This document shows positions 1-7,383 of a DNA stretch of 64,000 nucleotides, in pieces. Each line of letters begins with the position of its first letter. Position 1 is the stretch's first letter. A program made the position numbers and the translations under genes. The notes under the pieces are model-generated. The model was not told the origin of the DNA, searched no databases, and was given only the letters and a program-made list of their open reading frames with translations. This DNA is from a virus, in IMG/VR virus record IMGVR_UViG_3300025009_000098, positions 1-64,000 of that record; one strand, written 5' to 3'.

Positions 1-48
1 TCTGGCTTCTGGATTCCATTTAGCCTCGTAGTAAATTACATCTCTCAT
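1..48 (-). CDS. 5' end of a leftward gene leaving the window (partial)
   Basis: An ATG at 48 is preceded by a purine-rich AGAGGT about 7 nt upstream and opens 16 codons (MRDVIYYEAKWNPEAR) that run off the window. It lies downstream of the promoter-like pair at 133-161. The product is not recognisable from this fragment. Confidence 0.45.
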   Translation of the reverse strand, partial: MRDVIYYEAKWNPEAR

Positions 49-74
49 TTCTTTCTACCTCTTTAGAAGTGACA

Positions 75-112
75 CCCTCGCAGACGGCCGGAGGAGCCCA
101 ACCCTGCGAGGG
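75..112. terminator. Inverted repeat between 187-414 and the leftmost gene
   Basis: A 9-bp perfect stem (CCCTCGCAG at 75-83, CTGCGAGGG at 104-112) encloses a 20-nt loop. It sits in the intergenic gap after the leftward gene 187-414. There is no T-run on either side, so it may be a processing or attenuation hairpin in the 5' leader of the leftmost gene rather than a true intrinsic terminator. Confidence 0.4.
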
Positions 113-132
113 TATCTAGGAAGGCACGATTA

Positions 133-161
133 ACTGTAAACTGATTGACAAGGTATTGCAA
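133..161 (-). promoter_or_regulatory. Putative sigma70-type leftward promoter
   Basis: On the minus strand TTGCAA (161-156) is separated by 17 nt from TACAGT (138-133). It would serve the gene beginning at 48. It is bracketed by two copies of a 17-nt operator-like motif, at 168-184 and, inverted, at 136-152. Confidence 0.4.
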
Positions 162-167
162 GGGTTA

Positions 168-184
168 TTTGTCAGTGGGTTTAC
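168..184 (+). promoter_or_regulatory. 17-nt operator-like motif, site 1
   Basis: TTTGTCAGTGGGTTTAC. It matches sites at 7066-7082, 8988-9004, 9079-9095 and 59828-59844 with the common pattern TTTGTYA-N3-GGKTTAC (site 5 has TTTGTTT). A weaker inverted match, GTAAACTGATTGACAAG, lies at 136-152. All sites lie at or beside leftward promoters. Confidence 0.5.
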
Positions 185-186
185 TT

Positions 187-414
187 TTATCCGGCGCACT
201 CACAGCACAGGTATTCAACATTTCCCTTCTCATCTGTAATCTTCATAGACTCCCCAGTATCCTCATCAACAACCTCTGCCGGATACCTATCCCCGCAGGG
301 GGCTCCGCAGCAACAGCATTCGTTCTCCAGTGCTTCGCGGTCGGCCTCGGCCTCGCCACCCAACCACTCCTGGTACATCTGTTCACAATATCGGTCATAT
401 TGCCGAGATCCCAT
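187..414 (-). CDS. Small cysteine-rich protein, likely metal-binding
   Basis: This 75-residue protein is acidic at its N-terminus and has a dense cysteine cluster (ECCCCGAPCG near residues 32-41) plus CCEC close to the C-terminus. That suggests a small zinc-ribbon-like fold. The start is supported by AAGGAG upstream of the ATG at 414. It follows the DNA polymerase gene (486-2651) in the same direction with a 71-nt gap. No specific family is recognised, so the zinc-binding role is inferred from the cysteine spacing only. Confidence 0.65.
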   Translation of the reverse strand: MGSRQYDRYCEQMYQEWLGGEAEADREALENECCCCGAPCGDRYPAEVVDEDTGESMKITDEKGNVEYLCCECAG

Positions 415-485
415 GGCCCTTCTCCTTTAATTTTTGAATTTCTCCAAGTCCACCAGATCGCCCCACGAGCCACCGATCTTGGCGT

Positions 486-2651
486 CTACTTATCAACGTC
501 GCCATAGCTGACAGCAAACCCACCCGAGGACTTGAGCGGCAGGTCCGGGCACCAGGGCGGCGCTGTAGCCATTACATTCTTCATCGTCTCCAGGCAGTCG
601 GTTGCCCGGTAGTGCGGGACGCAGCACACCACCTCATCGTGCGTGGTGGTGACAACTTTGTAGATGCCGCGTGTATCGCACTGTTGCTCGGCGCGTATCC
701 ATTTCTGGATGTTCAGCAGCTGGTCGGACAGCACGATCCTGGACAGGGCCTGGATGATGTTCTCCACCGCCTTGCCGCCGTAGATGTAGGACCACTCCTT
801 CTTTTTCCGGTTCGACATATAGCGAAACTCTTTCCTATCATTGCACTTGAGCTTGTAATACCGGATGATCATGCCGTTTGGCAAGCGAAATCCCTGACTG
901 CAGGTTGTGACCAGTCCGCGCTTGCCCACTGCGATCTCGTCTCCGGCCATGATGGCGTGCAGGGCCTGACCCGCTTCCTTCCAACCGGCAATTATTTCTT
1001 TATTACTACCCCTGGTTTTGTCCACGATCTGTTTGACTGCGGCACAGTGCCAGAGGTGGGTAGTTTCCTCGACGTTCAGGGGCTTGAGCATCAAGGCTTC
1101 TTCCCGCAGGGTGCCGCAGCCTGGGCGGTAACTGCGCTGGTGGCAGAACACATCGATATCAGCCTCCAGTTTCAATGCAGCGGCCTCGTCGAACAGCAGT
1201 GAGGGCATACCCATGAATCCAACCCGCAGAGACTCCTGGAACTTCGACCACCCCATTCCGTAAAAACAGCCGAGCACTGAGGCTTTCCCAGCCATGCCTT
1301 CGAGCCAGAACTGGGGGAGTTTCCGGTTCACCTCATACCCGAAAATTTTTGACGCTTGGTGGTTGTAGGGGTCGCCACCAGCACGGAATAGGTCGAGCAG
1401 ATCCTCCTGGCCAGCCCAGTAAGCATTCTTCCGTACTTCAATCTGCCCGAGGTCACGGACGACCAGGACATGGCCGGGAGGGGCACACAGGGACTTTCTC
1501 AAGGCTCCGGATGTCGGGTCGCGGGGGTCCACCCTCCCCAGGTTCTGGGCATTCTGTTTATCGCCACCGCTCCAGCGCCCGGTATGGGCACCGTAGAAGG
1601 TCAGGTACACTGGGAAGGCCCCGCGCTTGCCGATCTTGAAGAACCGTTTGCTGCGGGTTTCCTTGATCGTGGACTTGATCCCGAACCGGGCCTCGACGAC
1701 GGCCTGGACCTGCTCGTCTGGATGGTCAAGGAGCAATTTGAACTCCTCATCGTTCTTGCCGAAGGCGTAGGCCCACGGATAGATTCGCCCGGCCTCTTTC
1801 ATCTCCGCCCGCCGCTCGACTGGCAGGCCCTTTGTAACAAACGACGGCAGCAGACCGAGAGGCGGCTCGCCGGCATTGTCCGGATTCACCCGGCCATCCT
1901 TCACTTTCGCTGGACTGAGTTTTTTCGGTGGGTCCACACCCAAGGTCAGGAGCAGGGCGGCGAACTTGTCGTTGGAGGCCAACTCGGTTTTCTCGACCTG
2001 GCACTTCTTCAGCAGCGCCCGCTTACTGCGCCGCTCGCGCTTGTACTCCTCGACCAGCACTCCGCGCTCAACCTGCAGCACCGGCTCGGTGAACATGCGG
2101 ATGGTCAGATCGATCAACCGCAACTCCGAGACCGGCACCCGCCCCTTCATGGCATCGAAGGCGTCTGAGGTCAGCTCCACGTCGTTGCAACAGTAGCCGC
2201 CGAGAACATGCTGCTGCTCGTCGGTCAGGCTCCAGAGGTTGATGAAGTTGACCAGTTCATGGCCTTTTTTCCCTATACCGAGCAGGCGGGCGATGTTCGA
2301 CAGACTCACCGACTCGTGCGGATACAGGGCGCGGGCCATTGATAGGGTGCAGCCCCAGAGCGCTGGGCGAATGCCTGCTCGCCAGGACATTATCGCTCCG
2401 TCAAAATGGGTATGATGAGCGATGACGTAGGACCGGTCCCAGGGGTGGGTTTTCAGGAAACGCAGGAGATCGTCGCGTTTGTAGAGATAGAACGCCTGCT
2501 CCCTTTCGATTTTGACCCCCAGGCCATGGACCTTGAACAGTGGGTGCCTCACGTACTCCTCGGTCGTCATCTTGGAGAGGGTAATAGCCTCTTGCGTCAC
2601 TGGGTGCTTACCGTAGGCGGTTTCCCAGTCGAGGGCTGTACGGACGATCAT
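486..2651 (-). CDS. Family A DNA polymerase with 3'-5' exonuclease (T7-like)
   Basis: This is the replicative DNA polymerase, 721 residues. The N-terminal DnaQ-like proofreading domain shows Exo I (D8-W-E10), a variant Exo II (HTHFD, D84) and Exo III (Y153-CCN-D157). The polymerase domain shows motif A with catalytic D400 (DLGQIEVR), motif B with K456 and Y464-G465, and motif C H671-D672-E673. No 5'-3' exonuclease domain is present. The ATG at 2651 is chosen because GGAGG lies 8 nt upstream and ATGA overlaps the stop of the preceding gene; a TTG-initiated extension to 2672 is less likely. The arginine normally four residues before the motif B lysine (R-x3-K) appears to be G452, which is unusual. 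The rest of the replication module is at 54-64 kb. Confidence 0.95.
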   Translation of the reverse strand: MIVRTALDWETAYGKHPVTQEAITLSKMTTEEYVRHPLFKVHGLGVKIEREQAFYLYKRDDLLRFLKTHPWDRSYVIAHHTHFDGAIMSWRAGIRPALWGCTLSMARALYPHESVSLSNIARLLGIGKKGHELVNFINLWSLTDEQQHVLGGYCCNDVELTSDAFDAMKGRVPVSELRLIDLTIRMFTEPVLQVERGVLVEEYKRERRSKRALLKKCQVEKTELASNDKFAALLLTLGVDPPKKLSPAKVKDGRVNPDNAGEPPLGLLPSFVTKGLPVERRAEMKEAGRIYPWAYAFGKNDEEFKLLLDHPDEQVQAVVEARFGIKSTIKETRSKRFFKIGKRGAFPVYLTFYGAHTGRWSGGDKQNAQNLGRVDPRDPTSGALRKSLCAPPGHVLVVRDLGQIEVRKNAYWAGQEDLLDLFRAGGDPYNHQASKIFGYEVNRKLPQFWLEGMAGKASVLGCFYGMGWSKFQESLRVGFMGMPSLLFDEAAALKLEADIDVFCHQRSYRPGCGTLREEALMLKPLNVEETTHLWHCAAVKQIVDKTRGSNKEIIAGWKEAGQALHAIMAGDEIAVGKRGLVTTCSQGFRLPNGMIIRYYKLKCNDRKEFRYMSNRKKKEWSYIYGGKAVENIIQALSRIVLSDQLLNIQKWIRAEQQCDTRGIYKVVTTTHDEVVCCVPHYRATDCLETMKNVMATAPPWCPDLPLKSSGGFAVSYGDVDK

Positions 2652-2914
2652 CTCTTCTTCCTCCGGCTCCAAGGATGCATGACTTTCTCCTTTACCGGGA
2701 TGCCTGACAGTGCGAACTCGGGAGGGCAGACAACGCGCTTTACCGGGAAGTCTGAAAGCTCATCGATCCACACCTTCTGTGGTTCGGGTTCAGGCTCCTG
2801 ATAAAAATCCTCGCTTTTCACAAAGACCAGTTCGGCCTCCGGTACATGCGCCCATCGCTCCCGAAGCATCTCATGCTGCCGCTCGCTCAGTTCTCCGATT
2901 ACAAGGATTTTCAT
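2648..2914 (-). CDS. Hypothetical protein upstream of DNA polymerase
   Basis: This 88-residue protein begins MKILVIGELS, a beta-strand start reminiscent of Rossmann-type folds, and ends in a basic tail (RRKKR). The middle is acidic and proline-rich. It is coupled on both sides: TAATG with the gene above (stop at 2914) and ATGA with the polymerase below. No family is recognised; coupling to the polymerase suggests a replication-linked or regulatory role (inference). Confidence 0.6.
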   Translation of the reverse strand: MKILVIGELSERQHEMLRERWAHVPEAELVFVKSEDFYQEPEPEPQKVWIDELSDFPVKRVVCPPEFALSGIPVKEKVMHPWSRRKKR

Positions 2915-3201
2915 TAGTAGCTACCCTTCTTGTGCTCCGAAGCGAGTCCAGGGCTCGTTGTAGCAGTGATGTTGAGCACTTGGACAATGGTGTCACCCTT
3001 CAGCGCCCGCAAGGTACCCAGTTTCAGGTTGCAGGCTATGCTGTGGCCTTTGGGAAAGTTCAGATGCACAAACTCTCCTAGCTTCACTTTATCTACCTTG
3101 ATATACCTCGATCCGTTGTACGCGAACGGCGCCCCATAAAGCAGGTTGCCAATCTTAATTTCATCAGATGCTTGTGGCTTGTCTGCAATAAATTCAATCA
3201 T
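2914..3201 (-). CDS. Hypothetical small protein
   Basis: 95 residues starting MIEFIADKPQ. ATG 3201 is preferred over an upstream in-frame start because GGGGAGA lies about 6 nt before it. Alternating hydrophobic and charged segments (IKIGNLLYGAPF, YIKVDKVKLGEFVHL) suggest a small beta-barrel. The family is unknown. It lies between the small HTH gene and the gene preceding DNA polymerase, in one operon. Confidence 0.6.
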   Translation of the reverse strand: MIEFIADKPQASDEIKIGNLLYGAPFAYNGSRYIKVDKVKLGEFVHLNFPKGHSIACNLKLGTLRALKGDTIVQVLNITATTSPGLASEHKKGSY

Positions 3202-3391
3202 GGTCTCTCCCCTTCCGCCCATCGATGTGGGCGAGTAGTTTGTCCAGTTTTGGTCTGTACTGGTGCTGCGGTTTGACTCCGGTCTCCCAACGCTCCCAGG
3301 CAGCCTGCTTAACCCCGACGATCTCAGCCATGGCTGCCGTGGAGCGGTTGAGGGTCTTGCGGATGCGCTTGATGTCTTCTTTGGAGATCAT
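3194..3391 (-). CDS. Small Xre-type helix-turn-helix protein
   Basis: 65 residues. ISKEDIKRIRKTLNRSTAAMAEIVGVKQAAWERWETG fits the Cro/C1 HTH pattern, with the recognition helix around KQAAWERWE, and little else is present. Such proteins are DNA-binding regulators. The start at 3391 is set by an ATGA overlap with the upstream membrane-peptide gene. An N-terminally extended reading frame exists but is less likely. Together with the tandem-HTH gene 6576-6992 it is a candidate to bind the operator-like motifs. Confidence 0.75.
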   Translation of the reverse strand: MISKEDIKRIRKTLNRSTAAMAEIVGVKQAAWERWETGVKPQHQYRPKLDKLLAHIDGRKGRDHD

Positions 3392-3510
3392 AGGGCACCG
3401 ATAATGAACCAAATAGCCACACCCCACGCCACGACGAACGCCGCCCAGAAAATCTTGCCGGTCAGGCTCAACTCCTGGACCGGGTACTCTTCTCCGTAAT
3501 CTTTTTGCAT
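3388..3510 (-). CDS. Short single-pass membrane protein (40 aa)
   Basis: 40 residues: a charged N-terminus (MQKDYGEEYP) followed by one hydrophobic segment (IFWAAFVVAWGVAIWFIIGA) that ends the protein. A strong AAGGAGG lies 6 nt before ATG 3510, favouring this start over a longer in-frame one. Its stop overlaps the HTH gene (ATGA). The function is unknown; small phage inner-membrane peptides often modulate host functions or superinfection, but nothing here shows which. Confidence 0.6.
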   Translation of the reverse strand: MQKDYGEEYPVQELSLTGKIFWAAFVVAWGVAIWFIIGAL

Positions 3511-3595
3511 TTTTGGCCTCCTTCGAATTTGAGGTTTGACTGCTTCTACAGCCTTAACCCGGCCACTTGTGATGGTCGGGCGAGGGCTTAATTTA

Positions 3596-3623
3596 CTGTT
3601 ACGCAATTGACGGAGGATGTCAA
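3596..3623 (-). promoter_or_regulatory. Putative leftward promoter before 3510
   Basis: A perfect TTGACA (3623-3618, minus strand) is followed after 16 nt by TAACAG (3601-3596). It lies in the 140-nt gap between genes 3651-4022 and 3388-3510 and would start a sub-operon covering the HTH and DNA polymerase genes. Confidence 0.5.
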
Positions 3624-3650
3624 GTCCTTTTTGTGTCTGGGTTGACGGTT

Positions 3651-4022
3651 TTAATCTCCCTGCACTCGGACGATGCTTATCTTGACAGGCTCCTCAGCTT
3701 CAAGGGCAGCGTTGCATTCATCGCACCACTGTCTCGCTATGCTTCTCAGAGTTTCCCAGGCCGCATCAGTCCACCAGTATTGACGGTCCATCGTGCTGTC
3801 GCAAGGGGCGTAGTGCTGGAAATCACCATCCATCTTGCTGAGGCTATACTGATTGAACGCTGCCAGGAACTGACTTACTCCTCCACCTTTCAACCACAGG
3901 GCGTGGTTACCGTTACTCTTCATAGTGGATTCCACCAAGGTCAAGGTGCCATCTGTGAGCCCCGCGGCTAAAAATCCTACTGTTCCTTGTGCAATACCGA
4001 TCTTCTTGATTTTAATTTCCAT
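3651..4022 (-). CDS. Hypothetical protein
   Basis: 123 residues; start ATG 4022 with GAGGAG upstream. Lysine-rich beta start (MEIKIKKIGIAQGTV), a central part rich in aromatic residues (QYWWTDAAWETLRSIARQW) and a C-terminal strand (VKISIVRVQGD). No family is recognised. It is the last gene before the 3596-3623 promoter gap. Confidence 0.6.
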   Translation of the reverse strand: MEIKIKKIGIAQGTVGFLAAGLTDGTLTLVESTMKSNGNHALWLKGGGVSQFLAAFNQYSLSKMDGDFQHYAPCDSTMDRQYWWTDAAWETLRSIARQWCDECNAALEAEEPVKISIVRVQGD

Positions 4023-4154
4023 GGTCTTTGATCTCCTCTAAAGTTGTTGTTCAAATGTCCCGTGGTCCGGGATATCTCGTAGTCTGAATGATCGGTCCTT
4101 GCCGCTCAAGGCCAACCACTCCGCACTCCCTGAGTTTTTCGCCGGCTTGCCATC

Positions 4155-4382
4155 TCAACAATACCCCCTCGGTGCAGGGGGGGCAAGGAGGTACTCAGAC
4201 TGCCAGCCGGTGCGGGCCATGCGCTGCAGCAGGCTGTGGCGTGATGCCAGACCGACAAGCAGGGCAAGCTCGGTTGAGCCGTAAGTTTTCCCATCGTCAC
4301 AGTCGAACTCCCAGGACTGCTGGCCGGAGGGGAGGGTGATCTTTCTTGGTGGGCGGATGACTCTTGAAGGTTTGGTGGTCAT
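4155..4382 (-). CDS. Hypothetical small protein
   Basis: 75 residues; contains ITLPSGQQSWEFDCDDGKTYGSTEL, a short beta-rich core. ATGA overlap at 4382 with the preceding gene supports translation by coupling. A 132-nt gap to the next gene (3651-4022) holds no clear ORF. Function unknown. Confidence 0.5.
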   Translation of the reverse strand: MTTKPSRVIRPPRKITLPSGQQSWEFDCDDGKTYGSTELALLVGLASRHSLLQRMARTGWQSEYLLAPPAPRGYC

Positions 4383-4645
4383 TCTTCGCCACCCTCAAAT
4401 ACATGAAATACCAATGCGCCACCACTAAGCTGGAACGTGCCGACATACTCGCCGGGATAGTCCGGAACAACGTGACCGGTGCCGTAGGTGCGAAACCGCC
4501 GGCGGACTTTCTGGCGCGTCGGATCTACCAGTGCCCAGATTTGCGGCTCACCGTGCTGTGTCTGCACGGTGAGCACCAGCGCCCCCGCAGGCATCTCAAT
4601 TACGCAATCAGGCGTTAACATCCATTTCCAGATCATCTTTTCCAT
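4379..4645 (-). CDS. DUF7352-like small phage protein
   Basis: 88 residues with the pattern WKW-x5-P-x5-EMPAGALVLTVQ-x3-GEPQIWALVDP, then YGTGHVVPD-x3-GEYVGTFQL-x-GGALVFHVFE. I recall this as a widespread phage and prokaryotic small-domain family (DUF7352) without assigned function. AAGGAGA precedes ATG 4645. It overlaps the following gene by ATGA. The family assignment is from memory of the signature; no search was run. Confidence 0.7.
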   Translation of the reverse strand: MEKMIWKWMLTPDCVIEMPAGALVLTVQTQHGEPQIWALVDPTRQKVRRRFRTYGTGHVVPDYPGEYVGTFQLSGGALVFHVFEGGEE

Positions 4646-4650
4646 GGTCT

Positions 4651-4803
4651 TCAGTCTCCTTGGTAAATGTTCTGCCTCTCGGCGGTTTTAGCCTCCAGTT
4701 TGTCGATATGCCTCGGCACTGTGATGATAAAGGCCAGGATCAACAGGGCGGCGAGGGCTGCGGCTGCGAGGGTGAGGAGGATATCGGGGATGTGCTTTTT
4801 CAT
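4651..4803 (-). CDS. Short single-pass membrane protein (50 aa)
   Basis: 50 codons starting MKKHIPDILLTLAAAALAA, one strongly hydrophobic helix (about residues 7-29), then a charged coiled tail (HIDKLEAKTAERQNIYQGD). AAGGAGGG lies 7 nt before ATG 4803, an excellent ribosome-binding site. The stop is 5 nt upstream of the next start. Topology with a short positive N-terminus suggests an inner-membrane anchor. Function unknown. Confidence 0.65.
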   Translation of the reverse strand: MKKHIPDILLTLAAAALAALLILAFIITVPRHIDKLEAKTAERQNIYQGD

Positions 4804-4815
4804 AGTCTTCCCTCC

Positions 4816-5052
4816 TTACCAAATTTTAATGTCTTCAACGTGCCCCTCGCAGACGAAGACGACGAAAAAGTCCTCGGGGCGGCTCGGGTCCGTGTCGTCG
4901 GGGTCGGTGATCTCCCTGACTGCCTCCTCCTGACCCTCCCTCTGTGCGTGGTCAACGTCCACCGCCTCAACGTGGGCCATGTAGGTGTCATGCCCGTAAG
5001 CGGATGACAGGTAGTCAGGGGTGACCATCAGGACCGTATACTTTTTCATCAT
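4816..5052 (-). CDS. Hypothetical small acidic protein
   Basis: 78 residues beginning MMKKYTVLMVTPDYLSSAYGHDTYMAHVEA and ending DFFVVFVCEGHVEDIKIW, a pattern I associate with small conserved phage proteins of unknown role. GGAGG lies upstream of the double ATG at 5052/5049. An alternative longer start at 5109 would overlap the preceding stop (TGATG) and add 19 residues. Confidence 0.65.
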   Translation of the reverse strand: MMKKYTVLMVTPDYLSSAYGHDTYMAHVEAVDVDHAQREGQEEAVREITDPDDTDPSRPEDFFVVFVCEGHVEDIKIW

Positions 5053-5108
5053 CGCCTTGCCCTCCCTCAAATTTTGAAATATCTGACCTACTCTTGAGTA
5101 TTTGGCCA

Positions 5109-5381
5109 TCAGTTCAAGTCCACAAGCAGGATCTGCCCGGCCTCGATCTGCTTTTCCGTTTCCTTGGTGCTCAGGCGGGTGAAGATGTTCCGGTACTTCG
5201 CCGTGGTCCTGCTGTAGTCCCACTTGTCCTGGTCGAGCTGCAGGGGTCCACTGAACGGCGTGAAGGCGATGACGGTCTGGTAGCTTTGGAAATAGACACC
5301 ATCATCGGTGAAGATTTTGAACTGGTTGGGCACTTCGCGCCCGGTCTTGTCGGACAGCATGTTCTCGATTTTTACTTTCAT
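5109..5381 (-). CDS. Conserved small phage protein of unknown function
   Basis: 90 residues. NQFKIFTDDGVYFQSYQTVIAF and WDYSRTTAKYRNIF resemble a recurrent phage accessory family (possibly DUF8033; recalled, not searched). ATG 5381 has GAGGAG upstream. It belongs to the same leftward operon of small conserved accessory proteins. Confidence 0.65.
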   Translation of the reverse strand: MKVKIENMLSDKTGREVPNQFKIFTDDGVYFQSYQTVIAFTPFSGPLQLDQDKWDYSRTTAKYRNIFTRLSTKETEKQIEAGQILLVDLN

Positions 5382-5469
5382 GGTCTGGTCTCCTCGGTTA
5401 AGTGGGTGTTTACTTCTCCTCTGACAGATCGCAAGGCCCGGCTGCCCAGGCCCTGCAGTCCGGCGAGGG

Positions 5470-5907
5470 TTAATAATCTTCCAGCGCTTTCTGCATATCT
5501 GCCAACTGCTCACGCGTGAAGGTCTTCTTGAGGTTTACGGCCTCTTCACAGCAGGTTTGATAGGTCTTGAACGCCTTCATGCTGTCAGTGTCGTATCCGT
5601 AGTTGTCGCACCATTCGTTGAACGACTGGTCGGCGGCGTCGGCATCCAGGAGGAGGGAGTGCATTATATCGGCGTTGGTTGGTGTGGTCGGTACAGGCTC
5701 GCTCGGTACTGCCACGCCCAAACAAGGTTTTTTCTTCACGAGCCCCAGGCCGGTCTTGTAAGGAACGGTCCAGAAACCGTCCTTCTGCGTGATGACCACA
5801 TTCCACAGGAAGTGGGGCCAGTCCTTGTCTTGCACCTTGCCGACATAGACTACTTGAATCGGTAAGGCGCTGAAGTCGAATCCGTTTACTATGCTGTTTT
5901 TTGTCAT
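5470..5907 (-). CDS. Conserved phage hypothetical protein
   Basis: 145 residues. N-terminal part IQVVYVGKVQDKDWPHFLWNVVI (beta-rich), proline linker (PSEPVPTTPTNADI) and a helical C-terminal part with DQSFNEWCDNYGYDTDS and KTYQTCCEE. The NEWC-x-NYGYDTDS motif recurs in many phage accessory proteins without known function. Start ATG 5907 with an upstream GGAG. No catalytic motif is visible. Confidence 0.65.
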   Translation of the reverse strand: MTKNSIVNGFDFSALPIQVVYVGKVQDKDWPHFLWNVVITQKDGFWTVPYKTGLGLVKKKPCLGVAVPSEPVPTTPTNADIMHSLLLDADAADQSFNEWCDNYGYDTDSMKAFKTYQTCCEEAVNLKKTFTREQLADMQKALEDY

Positions 5908-5937
5908 GGTGTTTGGTCTCCTGGTAAGGGGTGATTT

Positions 5938-6573
5938 TCAGTTGTCGCAGTTGGTGGAATAGTCGCCCACGGTGTAGGCAGTGGTCTCGCCGGACAGGAT
6001 AAGCCTTTCAAGCTCGGCCTTGATGTCTTCAGGGATATCCGCCTCGCCTTGGAACCCCCAGCACTCGTAAAAATCGCCGGGGGGATGCTCCGGGTCTGCC
6101 CAGTCCTCACCAATATTCTGCAGGTACGACTCGACCCATTTATTATCCTTGAGAATGGCCCACAGTCGCACCTGGGCGTTGCCGTCCTGCTCAGTCTCGG
6201 CCTTGCCCCACGCCTCGTTAATAGCGTCCTTGATGGCCTGCAGGCCCTTTGTAAACGGAATGCTTACTGACCCCGTTCCTGCCTCGTCAAAGTCGTTTGA
6301 TACCGATGCCTCGCAGACAATGCTCTCGCCAGTGTAGGTAATGCGAGCTGAGGCTATTTCCTTCTTGCTGCCATACCACCCGGTTGTGAAGGGTTGCCCG
6401 GCTGCCAGTGCTTCGACTATTGCTTCCTCGACCTTCGGATACCAGTCAGTAAGGCCGTGGTGTGAGCCGTCGCCTACGATCTCCAGCTTGGGGAAATCCA
6501 TCTCGAAGTCATCGTCGTCATCATCCCAAGGCGACGCGGTTTTCCATTGGTCGTATCCGTTTAGTCCTGACAT
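5938..6573 (-). CDS. Hypothetical acidic protein
   Basis: 211 residues, strongly acidic with a poly-Asp run near residue 20 (DDDDDDFEMD). The rest is mixed alpha/beta with WYPKVEEAIVEALAAGQPFTTGWYG-type segments. It follows the tandem-HTH gene by 2 nt and is probably co-transcribed from the 7044-7073 promoter. No family is recognised with confidence. The acidity could mimic nucleic acid, but nothing in the sequence shows this. Confidence 0.6.
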   Translation of the reverse strand: MSGLNGYDQWKTASPWDDDDDDFEMDFPKLEIVGDGSHHGLTDWYPKVEEAIVEALAAGQPFTTGWYGSKKEIASARITYTGESIVCEASVSNDFDEAGTGSVSIPFTKGLQAIKDAINEAWGKAETEQDGNAQVRLWAILKDNKWVESYLQNIGEDWADPEHPPGDFYECWGFQGEADIPEDIKAELERLILSGETTAYTVGDYSTNCDN

Positions 6574-6575
6574 GG

Positions 6576-6992
6576 CTAAATCTCCTCTTGTTCTTGTTTG
6601 AGTTTCTGTACCAGACCCCTGAGCGTGTGCAACATGCTACGCGGGACTGGCGACTGGTTATTTTCCCATCTGTTCCAGGTGATGCGGCTGACTCCCAACA
6701 GGGAGGCGGCTGCGTCTTGTGTTAAGTTAAAAGCTCGCCGAAAAGCGGTAAGGTGGGCCGGAGTAGCCACGGGCTGATTAGCCTCAGCTGCGGCCCTGGC
6801 CTCGCGTGCTGCGACGATGCGCGGGACATCGACCTTGTTTTTCATCTCCACGAAATCCGCAATCCTGGGCGGGACGGTTTCGGACTTCTCCATGGAGTAC
6901 CAGACTGAAGGCTGGCGGTTAAACTGCCTGGCGGCCTCTTTTACACTCCAGCCAATCGCTTTTCGTATTTGTTTCAATTCTGATCCGGTCAT
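6576..6992 (-). CDS. Transcriptional regulator with two HTH domains
   Basis: 138 residues with two separate Xre-like helix-turn-helix units. The first is residues about 3-37 (GSELKQIRKAIGWSVKEAARQF, VWYSME) and the second about 82-118 (LTAFRRAFNLTQDAAASLLG, ITWNRWENN), joined by a helical Ala/Arg linker. Two DNA-binding heads in one chain could bind two half-sites. ATG 6992 (AGGGGG upstream) is preferred over an upstream in-frame start. It is the first gene of the leftward polymerase operon. Its promoter (7044-7073) overlaps an operator-like motif, so autoregulation is plausible (inference). Confidence 0.75.
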   Translation of the reverse strand: MTGSELKQIRKAIGWSVKEAARQFNRQPSVWYSMEKSETVPPRIADFVEMKNKVDVPRIVAAREARAAAEANQPVATPAHLTAFRRAFNLTQDAAASLLGVSRITWNRWENNQSPVPRSMLHTLRGLVQKLKQEQEEI

Positions 6993-7043
6993 GGTGTCGG
7001 TCCCCCTATTACTCTTTGTATCATTCTGTGTCGCTGTTTCTTT

Positions 7044-7073
7044 CTTATATCGTGTTTTTTGAGTGTTTGTCAA
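7044..7073 (-). promoter_or_regulatory. Strong sigma70-type leftward promoter
   Basis: Minus strand TTGACA (7073-7068), 18-nt spacer, TATAAG (7049-7044); alternatively ATATAA with 17 nt. It is the best-looking promoter in the window and lies 50 nt upstream of the tandem-HTH regulator. The -35 hexamer is inside operator-like site 4 (7066-7082), so a bound protein would affect polymerase access. Confidence 0.65.
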
Positions 7074-7082
7074 GCGGTTTAC
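7066..7082 (+). promoter_or_regulatory. 17-nt operator-like motif, site 4
   Basis: TTTGTCAAGCGGTTTAC, matching TTTGTYA-N3-GGKTTAC. It overlaps the -35 element of the 7044-7073 promoter. Confidence 0.5.
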
Positions 7083-7273
7083 GTGAAAAAGATTTTATTA
7101 TCTGGTTCTGCGTAGTTGGCTCGTTTCTTGGAAAATATCCAATAAAAACGTACAAGTATGAACGGTTTTAAATAAAAGTTACCGGGCGTACACATCTAAA
7201 TGAATAATATCCTATACTTAAGGCATTGGCACTTGTGAAAAATAAAGTTAATGCTCAACCTTAGTGGTTTGAT

Positions 7274-7339
7274 CGGAACCGGATGTTACATTGGGCTTTG
7301 GTGTAGGGTGTCCAGGCCATCGTGTAACATCGCATTCCG
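7274..7339. repeat. Imperfect inverted repeat / long hairpin
   Basis: GATGTTACA (7282-7290) and TGTAACATC (7323-7331) are exact complements, and outside them CGGAA pairs with TTCCG after a three-base mismatch. That makes a 17-nt arm with a 32-nt loop. Coding neighbours are absent. Candidate operator, origin hairpin or structured RNA. Confidence 0.45.
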
Positions 7340-7383
7340 AAGAAAAGGCAAAAAGTATTCAGTGCTTATCTTTTTTTTTGATA

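Noticed and set aside
1470-2168. 232-aa plus-strand ORF within DNA polymerase
   Set aside because: Opposite strand of a gene with clear catalytic motifs.
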